Counted from the stretch's first letter, positions 6,472 to 14,195 are shown. The stretch: 15,050 bases of DNA from Methanocorpusculum sp. (GCA_029987315.1 DALTVZ010000152.1:1-15050); one strand, 5' to 3'. A program made the numbers and translations. Notes: generated by a model not told the origin, from the sequence alone.

Positions 6472-6686
6472 ACTTCTTCCAGATACTTTTTGAGTTTTGG
6501 CCAGTCACGGACCTTTATCAGGGCTTCTACCTCTTTTTTCTGGGGAACGTTGAAACAGTGAGCAGCAGATGCAGCGTCGGAAAGTTTAGCGATCCTGACC
6601 TCTCTAACATCATTGTCGCCTTCTTTTATGACCTGACCAAGCTGTTCAAGGAGCATTACAGCGTCACTTTCTTTTGATTTAAACAT
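6468..6686 (-). CDS. Small hypothetical protein, 72 residues
   Basis: I do not recognise this family. The product is short, charged and predicted mostly helical, with no membrane segment, signal peptide or metal motif; a single Cys sits in AAHCFNV and the C-terminus is amphipathic (WPKLKKYLEEV). Three observations favour a real gene. Composition is protein-like, with K/E-rich helices. The ATG at 6684-6686 lies about 28 bases downstream of a minus-strand CTATTATA element (6711-6718), which fits a leaderless transcript. Its stop fits tightly against moeA, overlapping convergently by four bases. A U-tract terminator of argS separates it from the upstream argS-aRF1 unit, so it is probably its own transcription unit. 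No function is proposed. Confidence 0.65.
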   Translation of the reverse strand: MFKSKESDAVMLLEQLGQVIKEGDNDVREVRIAKLSDAASAAHCFNVPQKKEVEALIKVRDWPKLKKYLEEV

Positions 6687-6710
6687 AGTTGATACTGTTA
6701 CTGATGAGCA

Positions 6711-6718
6711 TATAATAG
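6711..6718 (-). promoter_or_regulatory. Putative TATA box giving a leaderless mRNA for the 72-residue protein
   Basis: The minus strand reads CTATTATA centred about 28 bases before the ATG at 6686. Archaeal transcription starts about 26-28 bases after the TATA centre, so the transcript would begin at or next to the start codon. No Shine-Dalgarno sequence precedes that ATG, which agrees. Confidence 0.4.
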
Positions 6719-6731
6719 ATTCTATCGAGGT

Positions 6732-6744
6732 AAAAAAGAAAAAA
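6732..6744 (-). terminator. U-tract terminator of the aRF1-argS operon
   Basis: Downstream of the argS stop the minus-strand transcript reads two U-runs interrupted by a single C (from A-runs at 6732-6737 and 6740-6744). No stem-loop is obvious. It lies immediately before the promoter of the 72-residue gene. Confidence 0.5.
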
Positions 6745-6763
6745 TCAGGTCAAATATCTGAAG

Positions 6764-8440
6764 TTACATACTTTCGAGAGCCTCAATGCCAAGAACACCG
6801 AGGGTCAGAGAAAGAGTGTTTCTGCAGGCATCAACAAGGGTGAGGCGTGCATCCCGAACGTTTCCTTCCGCTTTCAAAACAGGGGCAAACCGGTAGAAGG
6901 AGTTGAAAAGATCCGCGAGATCGCGAACGTAGGAGGCGAGAAGATGAGGACGGAGTTCTGTTACGACCTTCTCGAGAACATAGGGGAAATGAGCGATGTG
7001 TTTTGCCAGAGCAAGTTCGTAGGAGTCCGAGTAGTCATAACACTCAGTAAATCCGCCTTCGGCGTTTGCCTTCTCCAAAATAGAGCAGGCACGTGCATGG
7101 GCATATAGGACATACGGAGCGCTCTGGCGCTCGAAATCAAGAGCTTCCTTCCAGTCAAATACCGTAGACTTCTCGGCAGATACCTTAACGATATCATATC
7201 TGACCGCTCCGATCGCGACGGCATTGGCGATCTTTTTGCGTTCGTTTTCGTCAAGTTCGGGACGGCGAATGGTCACCTCTTCCATAGCACGTTTCTTCGT
7301 CTCGGAGATGAGCTGATCGGCCGTGATGAAAACGCCGCCGCGAGTCGTCATAGAACCTTCGGGAAGAGAGACGAACTCGAAGTGAACGATCTCTGGCGGC
7401 TGCTCACCGATGAGCTTCAGCGTTGCCTGAAGTTGGGCACCGATAAGCTTGTGATCGGCGCCGAGCACATCGATGCTTCTGTCGCACTGAGAATTTTTCC
7501 AGAGATGGAAAGCGAGGTCACGCGCGGCATAGACCGAGGTCCCGTTGCTTCTTCGAAGAACGTATCTGTTCCCAAATCCCTGCTCGGAGAGATCGAGGTA
7601 CATCATCTGTCCTTCATGATGCATCATCGGGAGTTTTTCGATCCTGTTGAGGACATCCTGCATAGAACCGTTCCACAAAAACGTAGTCTCACGCACGAAT
7701 CTGTCATGGAAAACATTCATTGAGGAAAGGGTTTCTTTGATCCCGTCTGCACAGATATCAACAGAGTCGTGGAAGAGTTTCACGGTCTCAGGGTCTCCCA
7801 CCTCAATCTTTTCCATAAGCCGGTCGAACTCGGGTTCGATCTCAGGTTTTGCTTTTGCGATCCTATTCGCCTCGACATAATGACGGACGATGAACTCGTC
7901 GCCTTTCTCTCCTGGGAGACGGTCGTAATGAAGATTTTGTACTCCCCATGCAACGATCGCGATCTGACGACCCATATCATTGAGATAATATTGTGCCTCG
8001 ACAGGGTAGCCTGCTTTTCGGAATGCACGTACGAGGGTGTCGCCGATCACCGTATTTCTGATATGCCCCACGTGCAGAGGTCCGTTTGGATTTGCACTGG
8101 TATGTTCGATGATGACCTTCTCGGTTCGGGAGGGAAGAGCTCCATAATCTGCTCTTCTTGCCGCTCGAACGGATTCTGCAACGTAATCTCCGACGAAGAT
8201 AAAGTTGATGTAGGGACCTTTGGCAGATACCTGAATATCTTTTGCCTCGGGTTTTGCCGAGATAGCGGCGACGATCTCAATGGCGATCTGCGCAGGGTTT
8301 TTTCTTTCTGTCTTTGCAAGCGCAAAGGAAACGGTGGACGCAAGGTCAGCGTGATCTCCCCCGTCCGTGATCATAACATCATCAAGGCCTGTTACTTCAC
8401 GAAGCAGAGCAATCGTTTTTTGAATATATTCACGATACAT
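6764..8440 (-). CDS. argS: Arginyl-tRNA synthetase
   Basis: Class I synthetase that charges tRNA-Arg with arginine using ATP. The ATG at 8438-8440 gives 558 residues, a normal ArgRS length; it lies one base after the upstream aRF1 stop, and the in-frame start 15 codons earlier would lie inside that gene. The N-terminal Add1 domain occupies about 1-100. The HIGH motif appears as HVGH (123-126) in EHTSANPNGPLHVGH, the classic ArgRS context. The KMSKS-like loop is SMTTRGG (363-369), the degenerate form usual in this enzyme. The DALR-type anticodon-binding helical domain covers about 435-558, with SAPYVLYAHARACS at its start and a C-terminus ALESM. The one-base spacing implies translational coupling to aRF1. 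Termination is at a U-tract about 20 bases downstream. Confidence 0.97.
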   Translation of the reverse strand: MYREYIQKTIALLREVTGLDDVMITDGGDHADLASTVSFALAKTERKNPAQIAIEIVAAISAKPEAKDIQVSAKGPYINFIFVGDYVAESVRAARRADYGALPSRTEKVIIEHTSANPNGPLHVGHIRNTVIGDTLVRAFRKAGYPVEAQYYLNDMGRQIAIVAWGVQNLHYDRLPGEKGDEFIVRHYVEANRIAKAKPEIEPEFDRLMEKIEVGDPETVKLFHDSVDICADGIKETLSSMNVFHDRFVRETTFLWNGSMQDVLNRIEKLPMMHHEGQMMYLDLSEQGFGNRYVLRRSNGTSVYAARDLAFHLWKNSQCDRSIDVLGADHKLIGAQLQATLKLIGEQPPEIVHFEFVSLPEGSMTTRGGVFITADQLISETKKRAMEEVTIRRPELDENERKKIANAVAIGAVRYDIVKVSAEKSTVFDWKEALDFERQSAPYVLYAHARACSILEKANAEGGFTECYDYSDSYELALAKHIAHFPYVLEKVVTELRPHLLASYVRDLADLFNSFYRFAPVLKAEGNVRDARLTLVDACRNTLSLTLGVLGIEALESM

Positions 8441-8441
8441 G

Positions 8442-9728
8442 TTACATCCCGGTCGGATAGCGAAGAACGGCCGCAATACCGCCAAATGCGGAGTAAAGCA
8501 TTGCTCCCTCCTCGAAATCTTCAGATATGATCTCTACTCTGGTATTGGACGAATCCGCAAGTTCGGTAAGTTCATCGATGATATCAGCTTCCTTTGCAAG
8601 GAAAAGTGATGACTGACAGTTCGGACAGTGACCAAAAGGCAGATCCTTGAACTTTTTACCGGCTTCGATCTGCAGGGTCTTGACCTCTTCATAGTCACAG
8701 TTCCCACACGCGATAGTAATGCGTGCTTTTCTCAGTTTATCAGAGAGGAGAAGGGTATCGACGGCTCCTGCTTCCAGATTGAGACGGACACTGTCTTCTC
8801 CGTAAGCCGCTGCCCCGTGCTCTTTGATCAGTTCTTTGAAGAATCGGGACATCTCAGCTTTTTGATCCATAATCCCAACGCCGCGAAGAGCATCCTGAGC
8901 ATTGTCCACCAGTTCACGCAGACCGAACTCATTCGTATAAGACGAGTCAAAGAGACCGATGATCCGTTTTTGGACCTCATGGTGAAGGAACTCACCTGCA
9001 GCGAACTCTTCTTTGGTCGGCATCGGACCGCCGATCAGCACACCTTTGAACTTTTCAAAGAAGTTGGGTTCAGCTAGGAAGGCAGCTGAAGCGCGTTCAC
9101 CTACTTTGCTGTAAAAATCGTGGATAGCGATCAATCTGAGCCGCTCGAAACGAACGCTGGACTGACCTCCTTTTCTCTGCTTACCGGGAACGGTGGAGTG
9201 TGTTCCGTGAATCGGCTCGATATGTGTGCCGCGAAGGAATCCCCAATAGGCCTCACGACGGTCTAAGACTAACAGTCCATAGACATATTTGTCATCAAGC
9301 ATCGCCTTGAGCGGTTCCAGTTCAAAGGTTGAACTGCATCGGTAACTGTATGTTTGAATGACCTCTGGAGGATTGACGATGATGGATTCCAAATCGGTCT
9401 TGTCTCCGCCAATATTGATCGCTCCGCAGAAGATCGCCATTCCATTTTCAGGGGAATTTTTGAAGTATTTCAGGCGTGCAAGAATTGAAGAGAGCGCACT
9501 CTGAACGTTTGAGCGCGTCTGTTTGCTTTTGATGTTCGCACATTGCCCGTATTCATCGCGAAGATGGGCGGTCACATCATAGATCTGCTTATCCGGCGGG
9601 ATGTAAAGAGAGATCAGTTCAGTTCCCGATCCCTCTTTTTCCTCTAACCGTTCAAGTGATTTTTTGAACTCGTATCGCTTTCTCGCTTCATCTTTTTCGA
9701 TTTCGTGCTGGGATTGTTCCTCTGCCAT
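8442..9728 (-). CDS. prf1: Archaeal peptide chain release factor aRF1
   Basis: Recognises all three stop codons in the ribosomal A site and triggers peptide release; it belongs to the eRF1/aRF1 family, not bacterial RF1. The 428-residue length is typical. Domain 1 carries NIKS (65-68) and the stop-codon-reading motif YRCSSTF (129-135, pattern YxCxxxF). Domain 2 carries the catalytic GGQ (187-189) in GKQRKGGQSSVRFERLR. Domain 3 holds GGPMPTKEEF (233-242) and a zinc-binding minidomain with C341-G-N-C344 and C368-P-N-C371. The N-terminal 30 residues are highly charged. The ATG at 9726-9728 has only a distant AAGGG upstream. A minus-strand TATA-like element around 9788-9797 would place the start about 35-45 bases before the gene. 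argS follows after one base. Confidence 0.97.
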   Translation of the reverse strand: MAEEQSQHEIEKDEARKRYEFKKSLERLEEKEGSGTELISLYIPPDKQIYDVTAHLRDEYGQCANIKSKQTRSNVQSALSSILARLKYFKNSPENGMAIFCGAINIGGDKTDLESIIVNPPEVIQTYSYRCSSTFELEPLKAMLDDKYVYGLLVLDRREAYWGFLRGTHIEPIHGTHSTVPGKQRKGGQSSVRFERLRLIAIHDFYSKVGERASAAFLAEPNFFEKFKGVLIGGPMPTKEEFAAGEFLHHEVQKRIIGLFDSSYTNEFGLRELVDNAQDALRGVGIMDQKAEMSRFFKELIKEHGAAAYGEDSVRLNLEAGAVDTLLLSDKLRKARITIACGNCDYEEVKTLQIEAGKKFKDLPFGHCPNCQSSLFLAKEADIIDELTELADSSNTRVEIISEDFEEGAMLYSAFGGIAAVLRYPTGM

Positions 9729-9885
9729 TGTATATACGACCCTTAACTGTCCGCCAATTATCCGACGGTAGAATGTGGTGTCTTATTTGATGTATAAGAT
9801 AATTAAACATAGTATCGAGAAAAGGGGAGAGCACATGTAAAAAAATAGTAACGCTGATATCCTCTTCTGTTCTATAAAATAAGTT
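9729..9885. promoter_or_regulatory. Divergent promoter region of aRF1 and the DASS transporter
   Basis: These 157 bases are AT-rich and separate two divergent genes. A/T elements at 9788-9803 (GTATAAGATAATTAAA) could serve aRF1 on the minus strand. TCTATAAAAT at 9871-9880 is the best TATA match, but it sits only about ten bases before the transporter ATG, too close for a normal plus-strand start there. No Shine-Dalgarno sequence precedes that ATG, so its promoter is unresolved. Confidence 0.35.
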
Positions 9886-11406
9886 ATGAAAAAAGGTTAT
9901 GGGTTAATATTGGGGATAGTAGCGTTCCTGATTCTGCTACTTGCCCCAATAGACCCTGCCATTATGCCGGTCCAGGCCCGACTCGCGGCCGCAGTGACCG
10001 TAATGATGGCTATTTTTTGGATCACCCAGCCGATCCCAATTGAGGCAACTGCCCTCATACCATTAGTGGCATTTCCTCTTTTAGGGGTTCTAAATCCCGC
10101 TGAAGCGGCAGTTCCCTATGCGGACAAGGTTATTTTTCTCTTCCTCGGCGGTTTTATCATTGCCATGTCGATGCAGAGATGGGGGCTCCATAAAAGGATC
10201 GCATTAAAGATCATCAATATCACGGGAACAAGCCCTAAAGGGCTCATTCTCGGATTTATGATCGCGACAGCGTTTCTTTCGATGTGGATGTCAAATACTG
10301 CAACTGCTATGATGATGATCCCGATCGCTATAGCAATTATTGCAACGGTCCTCCCGACAAAGGTTTTTGCGGATATGGAGCCGCAGCATAAAGCGTTTGC
10401 AGGATGTCTTGTACTCGCGGTTGCATACGCGGCCAGTATCGGAGGTATCGGAACCCTGATCGGAACACCGGCAAACGGCATTCTCGCAGCACAGATAGCA
10501 CTCATTTTTCCGCAGAGTACACCGATTGACTTCTTCACCTGGATGGAGTTTGGTGTTCCGTTCGTCATCCTGATGATCTTGGTGATCTGGCTCTGGCTCA
10601 CAAAAGTTGCCTACAGAAAGATGCCGAATGTTCTCGTCAATGCAAAAGAGGCACTGGATAAAGAGATCAAAGAGCTCGGTCCGATGTCCCGCGGTGAGAA
10701 AAATACACTGTTCGTTTTTGCTCTGACGGCATTTTGCTGGATATTTGCCAAAAGTAAAGACTTTGGTATGTTCACCCTCCCGGGTCTCGATGTGTTCATT
10801 CCGGGGATCGATGATTCGACGATCGCAATTTTCGGCGCTATTCTGTTGTTCGTCATCCCAATAAGCTGGAGAAAACAGGAGTACACCATGAATTGGCAGT
10901 GGGCCGTTCGTATCCCCTGGGGAATCCTTCTGCTCTTTGGCGGGGGCATGTGCCTTTCTGCGGCATTTATCAAAAGCGGTCTCGCACAGACGATCGTCGG
11001 ATATCTGGACGTTTTACACGGGGTCCCGATCCTTCTCATCGTCCTTGCGATCGCGGTTTTGGTAACGTTCATGACGGAACTTACCTCAAACACGGCCATT
11101 GCCTCGGTCATGATGCCGATCCTCGCGGTAACAGCAATCTCTCTTGCGGTGAATCCAATGGTCCTTATGATGACCGCAGCAGTCTGTTCATCCCTCGCAT
11201 TCATGCTCCCGGTAGCTACCCCGCCAAATGCGATCGCCTTTGGTACAGAATATGTGGAGATGAAGGATATGGTAACGGCTGGCTGGTTCCTCAACCTGAT
11301 AAGTATCGTGATATTCACCATCTTCGTGTTCACGATAGTATTGTGGGCATTTGGCATCACGCTCGATCTCCCATCATGGGCACTTGCATCGACCGTGAAT
11401 ATCTAA
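9886..11406 (+). CDS. DASS-family Na+-coupled dicarboxylate/anion symporter
   Basis: A 506-residue polytopic membrane protein of the divalent anion:Na+ symporter family (CitMHS/DASS, INDY-like). It has eleven or more hydrophobic helices. The two family SNT signatures are present: S136-N-T138 in SMWMSNTATAMMMIP and S401-N-T403 in TELTSNTAIASVMMP, each followed by its partner loop (GTPANGIL 193-200 and ATPPNAIAFG 444-453). These build the two Na+ sites and the substrate pocket. The hydrophilic stretch 242-272 is the cytoplasmic linker between the two inverted repeats. The substrate is probably a C4-dicarboxylate such as succinate, fumarate or malate; sulfate is the alternative, and sequence alone does not separate them. 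The ATG at 9886 keeps the first helix (YGLILGIVAFLILLLAP). It stands alone with its own terminator. Confidence 0.9.
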   Translation: MKKGYGLILGIVAFLILLLAPIDPAIMPVQARLAAAVTVMMAIFWITQPIPIEATALIPLVAFPLLGVLNPAEAAVPYADKVIFLFLGGFIIAMSMQRWGLHKRIALKIINITGTSPKGLILGFMIATAFLSMWMSNTATAMMMIPIAIAIIATVLPTKVFADMEPQHKAFAGCLVLAVAYAASIGGIGTLIGTPANGILAAQIALIFPQSTPIDFFTWMEFGVPFVILMILVIWLWLTKVAYRKMPNVLVNAKEALDKEIKELGPMSRGEKNTLFVFALTAFCWIFAKSKDFGMFTLPGLDVFIPGIDDSTIAIFGAILLFVIPISWRKQEYTMNWQWAVRIPWGILLLFGGGMCLSAAFIKSGLAQTIVGYLDVLHGVPILLIVLAIAVLVTFMTELTSNTAIASVMMPILAVTAISLAVNPMVLMMTAAVCSSLAFMLPVATPPNAIAFGTEYVEMKDMVTAGWFLNLISIVIFTIFVFTIVLWAFGITLDLPSWALASTVNI

Positions 11407-11408
11407 CC

Positions 11409-11416
11409 TTTTTTTT
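11409..11416 (+). terminator. U-tract terminator of the DASS transporter gene
   Basis: Eight T begin two bases after the TAA stop of the transporter. No hairpin precedes them. This is a typical archaeal U-tract terminator. Confidence 0.6.
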
Positions 11417-11543
11417 CGATTCTGATGAATTCTTTTTGTTCGTGCCGCCGCTATGGGAGATATTTCACTGAAAAAATACAACAGCAGCAAACGACACCGA
11501 AACGCAATCTCAAAAAAGTCCTTAGAAAAAATGATAAATCAAA

Positions 11544-11615
11544 TGGACCCGGCGGGATTTGAACCCGCGGCATCTACGTTGCGAACGTAGCTATCTACCC
11601 CTGATATACGAGCCC
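11544..11615 (-). tRNA. tRNA-Ala, anticodon CGC
   Basis: The minus strand folds as a complete 72-base cloverleaf with no intron. The acceptor arms GGGCTCG and CGGGTCC pair over seven positions, including the G3:U70 wobble that marks tRNA-Ala for alanyl-tRNA synthetase. The D-arm stem is TATC/GATA with loop AGGGGTA. The anticodon stem is CTACG/CGTAG with loop TTCGCAA, giving anticodon CGC (11581-11583 on the plus strand), which reads GCG. The variable loop is ATGCC. The T-arm is GCGGG-TTCAAAT-CCCGC. The discriminator base is A73 at 11544 and CCA is not encoded. An A/T-rich element around 11634-11643 upstream on the minus strand is a plausible TATA box. Confidence 0.96.
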
Positions 11616-11681
11616 GGATATCTCTACTAAATAGGATAAATTACGTATTAACTCTATGGTCTCATCACGGAGAACCGCAGT

Positions 11682-11687
11682 AAAAAA
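11682..11687 (-). terminator. U-tract terminator of tfb
   Basis: Six U appear in the minus-strand transcript about ten bases after the tfb stop, within an AU-rich stretch. It lies between tfb and the tRNA gene. Confidence 0.45.
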
Positions 11688-11697
11688 TATTTAGAGA

Positions 11698-12720
11698 TTA
11701 TAAGATGATCTCTATATCGAGCTGTTCAGCAAGTTCCTTGTACCGGTTACGGATCGTGACCTCGGTCACACCTGCAACATCAGCAACTTCGCGCTGGGTC
11801 CTGCGTTCTCCGGAAAGGATCGAGGAGATGTAGATAGCTGCTGCCGCAACGCCTGTTGGACCGCGACCGCTTGTAAGTTCACGCTCGCCTGCCTGCTTTA
11901 AGATCTCCATAGCGCGCGACTGGACCTCGCCTTTCAAACCAAGACCTGAACAAAACCTTGGCACATAATCGCCAGGGGAGGTCGGGAGGAGTTTCAACCC
12001 AAGTTCACGGGAGATGAAACGGTACGTCCTGCCGATCTCTTTTCTGGAAACACGGGAAACCTCCGCGATCTCGTCAAGCGTTCTTGGAACATTGCACTGA
12101 CGGCATGCCGCATACAGCGCTGCTGCTGCAACACCTTCGATACTTCTTCCACGGATAAGGTTCTTATCGACGGCATCACGGTACACGACCGCTGCGGTCT
12201 CACGAACATTTCGCGGAAGACCAAGAGCGGAGGCCATTCGGTCAAGCTCAGAAAGTGCGAACGCCAGGTTACGCTCGGTCGCGTTCGAAACTCTGATACG
12301 GCGCTGCCATTTTCTCAGACGGTATAACTGGGCCCGATTCTTGGACGAGATCGCTCTTCCGTAACTGTCACGGTTTCTCCAGTCGATCATGGTCGAAAGA
12401 CCTTTATCGTGGATAGTAAAGGTCATCGGTGCACCGACACGCGACCTCTTCATCCGCTGGTCATGATCAAACGCACGCCATTCCGGCCCGCGGTCGATGA
12501 AATCATCGTCCAGAACAAGACCACACTGCTGACATACGAGTTCTGCACGTTCATAATCATGAACAAGCTGCTTGCTCCCGCACTCCGGGCAAACGGTCGC
12601 GGTTGCATCATTTCCGCCCAGTTTCACCTTCTCTAGAGCAACAACAGTCGTCTCCTGACGCTGTTTCATCTTCTCTCTATCCATTTTTAGCTGTTTCAGC
12701 TTCTCTATTTCGGTTTCCAT
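11698..12720 (-). CDS. tfb: Transcription initiation factor B (TFB)
   Basis: Archaeal TFIIB homologue that binds TBP-TATA DNA and the BRE and recruits RNA polymerase. Of the 340 residues, 1-42 are a charged, probably helical N-terminal extension. The zinc ribbon has C44-P-E-C47 and C63-Q-Q-C66. The B-reader/linker region carries the conserved RGPEWRAFD and RSRVGAP (77-97). Two cyclin-fold repeats follow at about 137-242 ([34 protein letters not shown]) and 250-335 ([14 protein letters not shown]). The C-terminal helix-turn-helix [23 protein letters not shown] contacts the BRE. I kept the ATG at 12718-12720, which has GGAA about 11 bases upstream; a second in-frame ATG at codon 13 lacks any ribosome-binding site. 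It follows gar1 by 27 bases, a pairing common in euryarchaea, so the two probably share a transcript. Confidence 0.97.
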   Translation of the reverse strand: METEIEKLKQLKMDREKMKQRQETTVVALEKVKLGGNDATATVCPECGSKQLVHDYERAELVCQQCGLVLDDDFIDRGPEWRAFDHDQRMKRSRVGAPMTFTIHDKGLSTMIDWRNRDSYGRAISSKNRAQLYRLRKWQRRIRVSNATERNLAFALSELDRMASALGLPRNVRETAAVVYRDAVDKNLIRGRSIEGVAAAALYAACRQCNVPRTLDEIAEVSRVSRKEIGRTYRFISRELGLKLLPTSPGDYVPRFCSGLGLKGEVQSRAMEILKQAGERELTSGRGPTGVAAAAIYISSILSGERRTQREVADVAGVTEVTIRNRYKELAEQLDIEIIL

Positions 12721-12747
12721 GATTATTAAATTCCTTTTGATAACGGA

Positions 12748-13053
12748 TCAACGGCGATTCGAACGCTGTTCACCGGAATATTTCCGGTAAGGTTTTTTGT
12801 AGGACTTTACTGGTTTCGTTTCGGTGATAACATACAGTTTATCTCCTGCATCTACACACAAAACCGAATCATCTCTGCATAAAACAGTCAGATACGGTCG
12901 CGAAACACTCCCATAAAGATCTACGATTTTACCAACAGATCTGTTTTGTTCATCTGCAACTTCCGTATAAAGAGGAGGGAGCTGACCTGCATCACTTTCA
13001 ACAATTAGCAACCGCCTCCCAAGACGGGATACTACATTCCCTGCAAATTTCAC
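12748..13053 (-). CDS. gar1: H/ACA RNP component Gar1
   Basis: A 101-residue Gar1-family beta-barrel protein. With Cbf5, Nop10 and L7Ae it forms H/ACA guide RNPs that convert uridines to pseudouridine in rRNA, where Gar1 contacts Cbf5 and promotes product turnover. Supporting segments are GNVVSRLGRRLLIV at the N-terminus, LYTEVADEQNRSVGKIVDLYG in the centre (the V-D...VGKV-D-FG signature of the family) and SRPYLTVL, followed by a basic tail ending EQRSNRR. The start is GTG at 13051-13053, chosen because GAGG lies eight bases upstream (13062-13065). A TATA-like CATAAATAC (13117-13125, minus strand) predicts a leader of about 40 bases containing a small hairpin. tfb follows after 27 bases. Confidence 0.9.
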   Translation of the reverse strand: MKFAGNVVSRLGRRLLIVESDAGQLPPLYTEVADEQNRSVGKIVDLYGSVSRPYLTVLCRDDSVLCVDAGDKLYVITETKPVKSYKKPYRKYSGEQRSNRR

Positions 13054-13069
13054 AAATCAAACCTCGGTA

Positions 13070-13086
13070 ACTGCTGATTAGGCAGT
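13070..13086 (-). promoter_or_regulatory. Leader hairpin just upstream of the gar1 ribosome-binding site
   Basis: ACTGC (13070-13074) and GCAGT (13082-13086) are perfect inverted repeats with a seven-base loop, extendable by one G-U pair. The 3' edge of the stem in the transcript is four bases from the GAGG site. It could affect translation initiation, but it is short and may be chance. Confidence 0.3.
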
Positions 13087-13116
13087 CAAGCAACCCATGG
13101 AATACAAACCACAGGG

Positions 13117-13125
13117 TATTTATGC
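13117..13125 (-). promoter_or_regulatory. Putative TATA box of the gar1-tfb operon
   Basis: The minus strand reads CATAAATAC, which would start transcription near 13094. A second element around 13147-13156 (GTATTTATAT) could give a longer leader. Either separates gar1-tfb from the upstream PHP gene, which is consistent with a 128-base gap. Confidence 0.4.
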
Positions 13126-13181
13126 ATAGTATTATGCGGCCGAAGTCATATAAATACATTCCCCATAATGCTAAAATAGAA

Positions 13182-13826
13182 TTAGATGGAGAGGAGGTCG
13201 GTGGATGTGAGAGAGAGGACGTGCTTTGCCTCGTCTTCAGTCATCCCGGCCCCGCGGGCAACGAGCCTGCGCATATTTTCGTTGATTATATCGGCCGGTC
13301 CGTGGATGTCCGATTGGACAACTATTCCAGCACCCGCGCGCCGCGCAGAGGCAAGAACATGGCCGTTTGTCTTATTATGCCCGCCTCTTGACGTTATCTC
13401 CAGAAAGACACCGTTCTTTGCTGCAAGAGTTGCCTCTTCGTTCGAGACTAATCCCGGGTGAGCAAGAATATTCACATCGGAACAGCTCACTGCCGCAAGA
13501 TTTGTGCCGAAAGCCACCGGTTCTGTAACCGTCTCACCGTGAACGATCACCACCTCAGCCCCAAGCGCTCTTGCGTACTTGGCAAGATCCGCGATTTCCT
13601 CTGGCGGAACGTGCGTGATCTCAACACCCGTGAACAGTTTTATACCGTAGCGTTCAGCAGAACGCTTCACCTTCTTCTGAGACTCGATAAGAAATTCCAC
13701 ATTAGAGAAATCCGCATGATCGGCGATCGCCATCTCCGTATATCCGGCAACCGCCATCCGGCGAATCAGCTCGGTTGGGATCAGGTCGCCGTCACTCATC
13801 GTCGTATGACAATGAAAATCGTACAT
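13182..13826 (-). CDS. PHP-domain metal-dependent phosphoesterase, histidinol-phosphatase-like
   Basis: A 214-residue PHP (polymerase and histidinol phosphatase) superfamily protein. The metal-ligand motifs look complete: H5-C-H7 with S11-D12-G13, D36-H37 in AIADHADF, E69 in TGVEITH, H96 in VIVHGE, H123 in LAHPG, and D173-I-H175 in QSDIHG. That is the ligand set of an active trinuclear-metal hydrolase. The substrate is unknown; histidinol phosphate is possible but unproven, and the segment EITSRGGHNKTNGH resembles a methanogen-conserved subgroup rather than authentic HisK. RNase P Rpp30 shares the barrel but normally lacks these ligands. The ATG at 13824-13826 lies two bases after the srp19 stop, so the genes are coupled; a longer in-frame start would overlap srp19. 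Confidence 0.88.
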   Translation of the reverse strand: MYDFHCHTTMSDGDLIPTELIRRMAVAGYTEMAIADHADFSNVEFLIESQKKVKRSAERYGIKLFTGVEITHVPPEEIADLAKYARALGAEVVIVHGETVTEPVAFGTNLAAVSCSDVNILAHPGLVSNEEATLAAKNGVFLEITSRGGHNKTNGHVLASARRAGAGIVVQSDIHGPADIINENMRRLVARGAGMTEDEAKHVLSLTSTDLLSI

Positions 13827-13828
13827 GG

Positions 13829-14101
13829 TCACTGACCGCCGAGTTTTTTGGCAACGGTCTTCAAAAGATCCTCTTTTGATTTGGCATATTCCACACGGAT
13901 ACGGCCGCCTGCCTTGTGCCATTGTGCTGGGTGATGGGCATCGCGTTCCTCCTCAAGAACAGTGATACCCCCGACCTTTGCAGCGCGGGAGATCATAGCC
14001 ATATTAGGAGAGGAAACAGCCAGACTCTTAGCTACGCGCCTGCCTTCATTTCTGGTGAGAGCGGCATCGAAGTAGCACGGGTAAAGAAAACGGATTGCCA
14101 T
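13829..14101 (-). CDS. srp19: Signal recognition particle 19 kDa protein
   Basis: Binds helices 6 and 8 of 7S RNA and prepares the particle for SRP54 binding, which targets membrane and secreted proteins. With the ATG at 14099-14101 the product is 90 residues, the usual archaeal SRP19 length. Typical segments are FLYPCYFDAALTRNEGRRV at the N-terminus (the 'YP.Y.D...s..eGRR' signature), AVSSPN, the helix with AAKVGG, then AHHPAQWHKAGGRIRVEY, the 'P..W...GRvrV' signature, and a lysine-rich C-terminus. An in-frame extension of 40 codons upstream encodes unlikely sequence (FIIYYYI) and was rejected. No Shine-Dalgarno sequence or well-placed TATA box is obvious, so its promoter is uncertain. The PHP-domain gene follows after two bases. 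Confidence 0.9.
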   Translation of the reverse strand: MAIRFLYPCYFDAALTRNEGRRVAKSLAVSSPNMAMISRAAKVGGITVLEEERDAHHPAQWHKAGGRIRVEYAKSKEDLLKTVAKKLGGQ

Positions 14102-14195
14102 TATATAGTAGTATATGATGTGGAAGCAAAAATGGCTTTCGTGCCACAGAGATCTGATAAACCATGATTCAGATAAATGCGCCTCCCGGCACATA

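Noticed and set aside
7769..8530. Open frame of about 250 codons antisense to argS and the aRF1 3' end
   Set aside because: It runs against two secure genes, with no recognisable domain, and is explained by their codon bias.
10611..11360. Open frame antisense to the DASS transporter
   Set aside because: Composition dominated by Ile, Ala, Thr, Arg and Met, as expected for the reverse of membrane-helix codons; no motif.
11453..11590. A 45-codon plus-strand frame starting MGDISLKKY and ending in the tRNA
   Set aside because: Its end reads GFEPAASTLRT, the well-known artefact of translating tRNA T- and anticodon arms. The tRNA is secure.
13182..13826. Reading the PHP gene as the RNase P protein Rpp30
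   Set aside because: A complete metal-ligand set and the histidinol-phosphatase-like motifs point to an active PHP hydrolase; Rpp30 normally lacks these residues.
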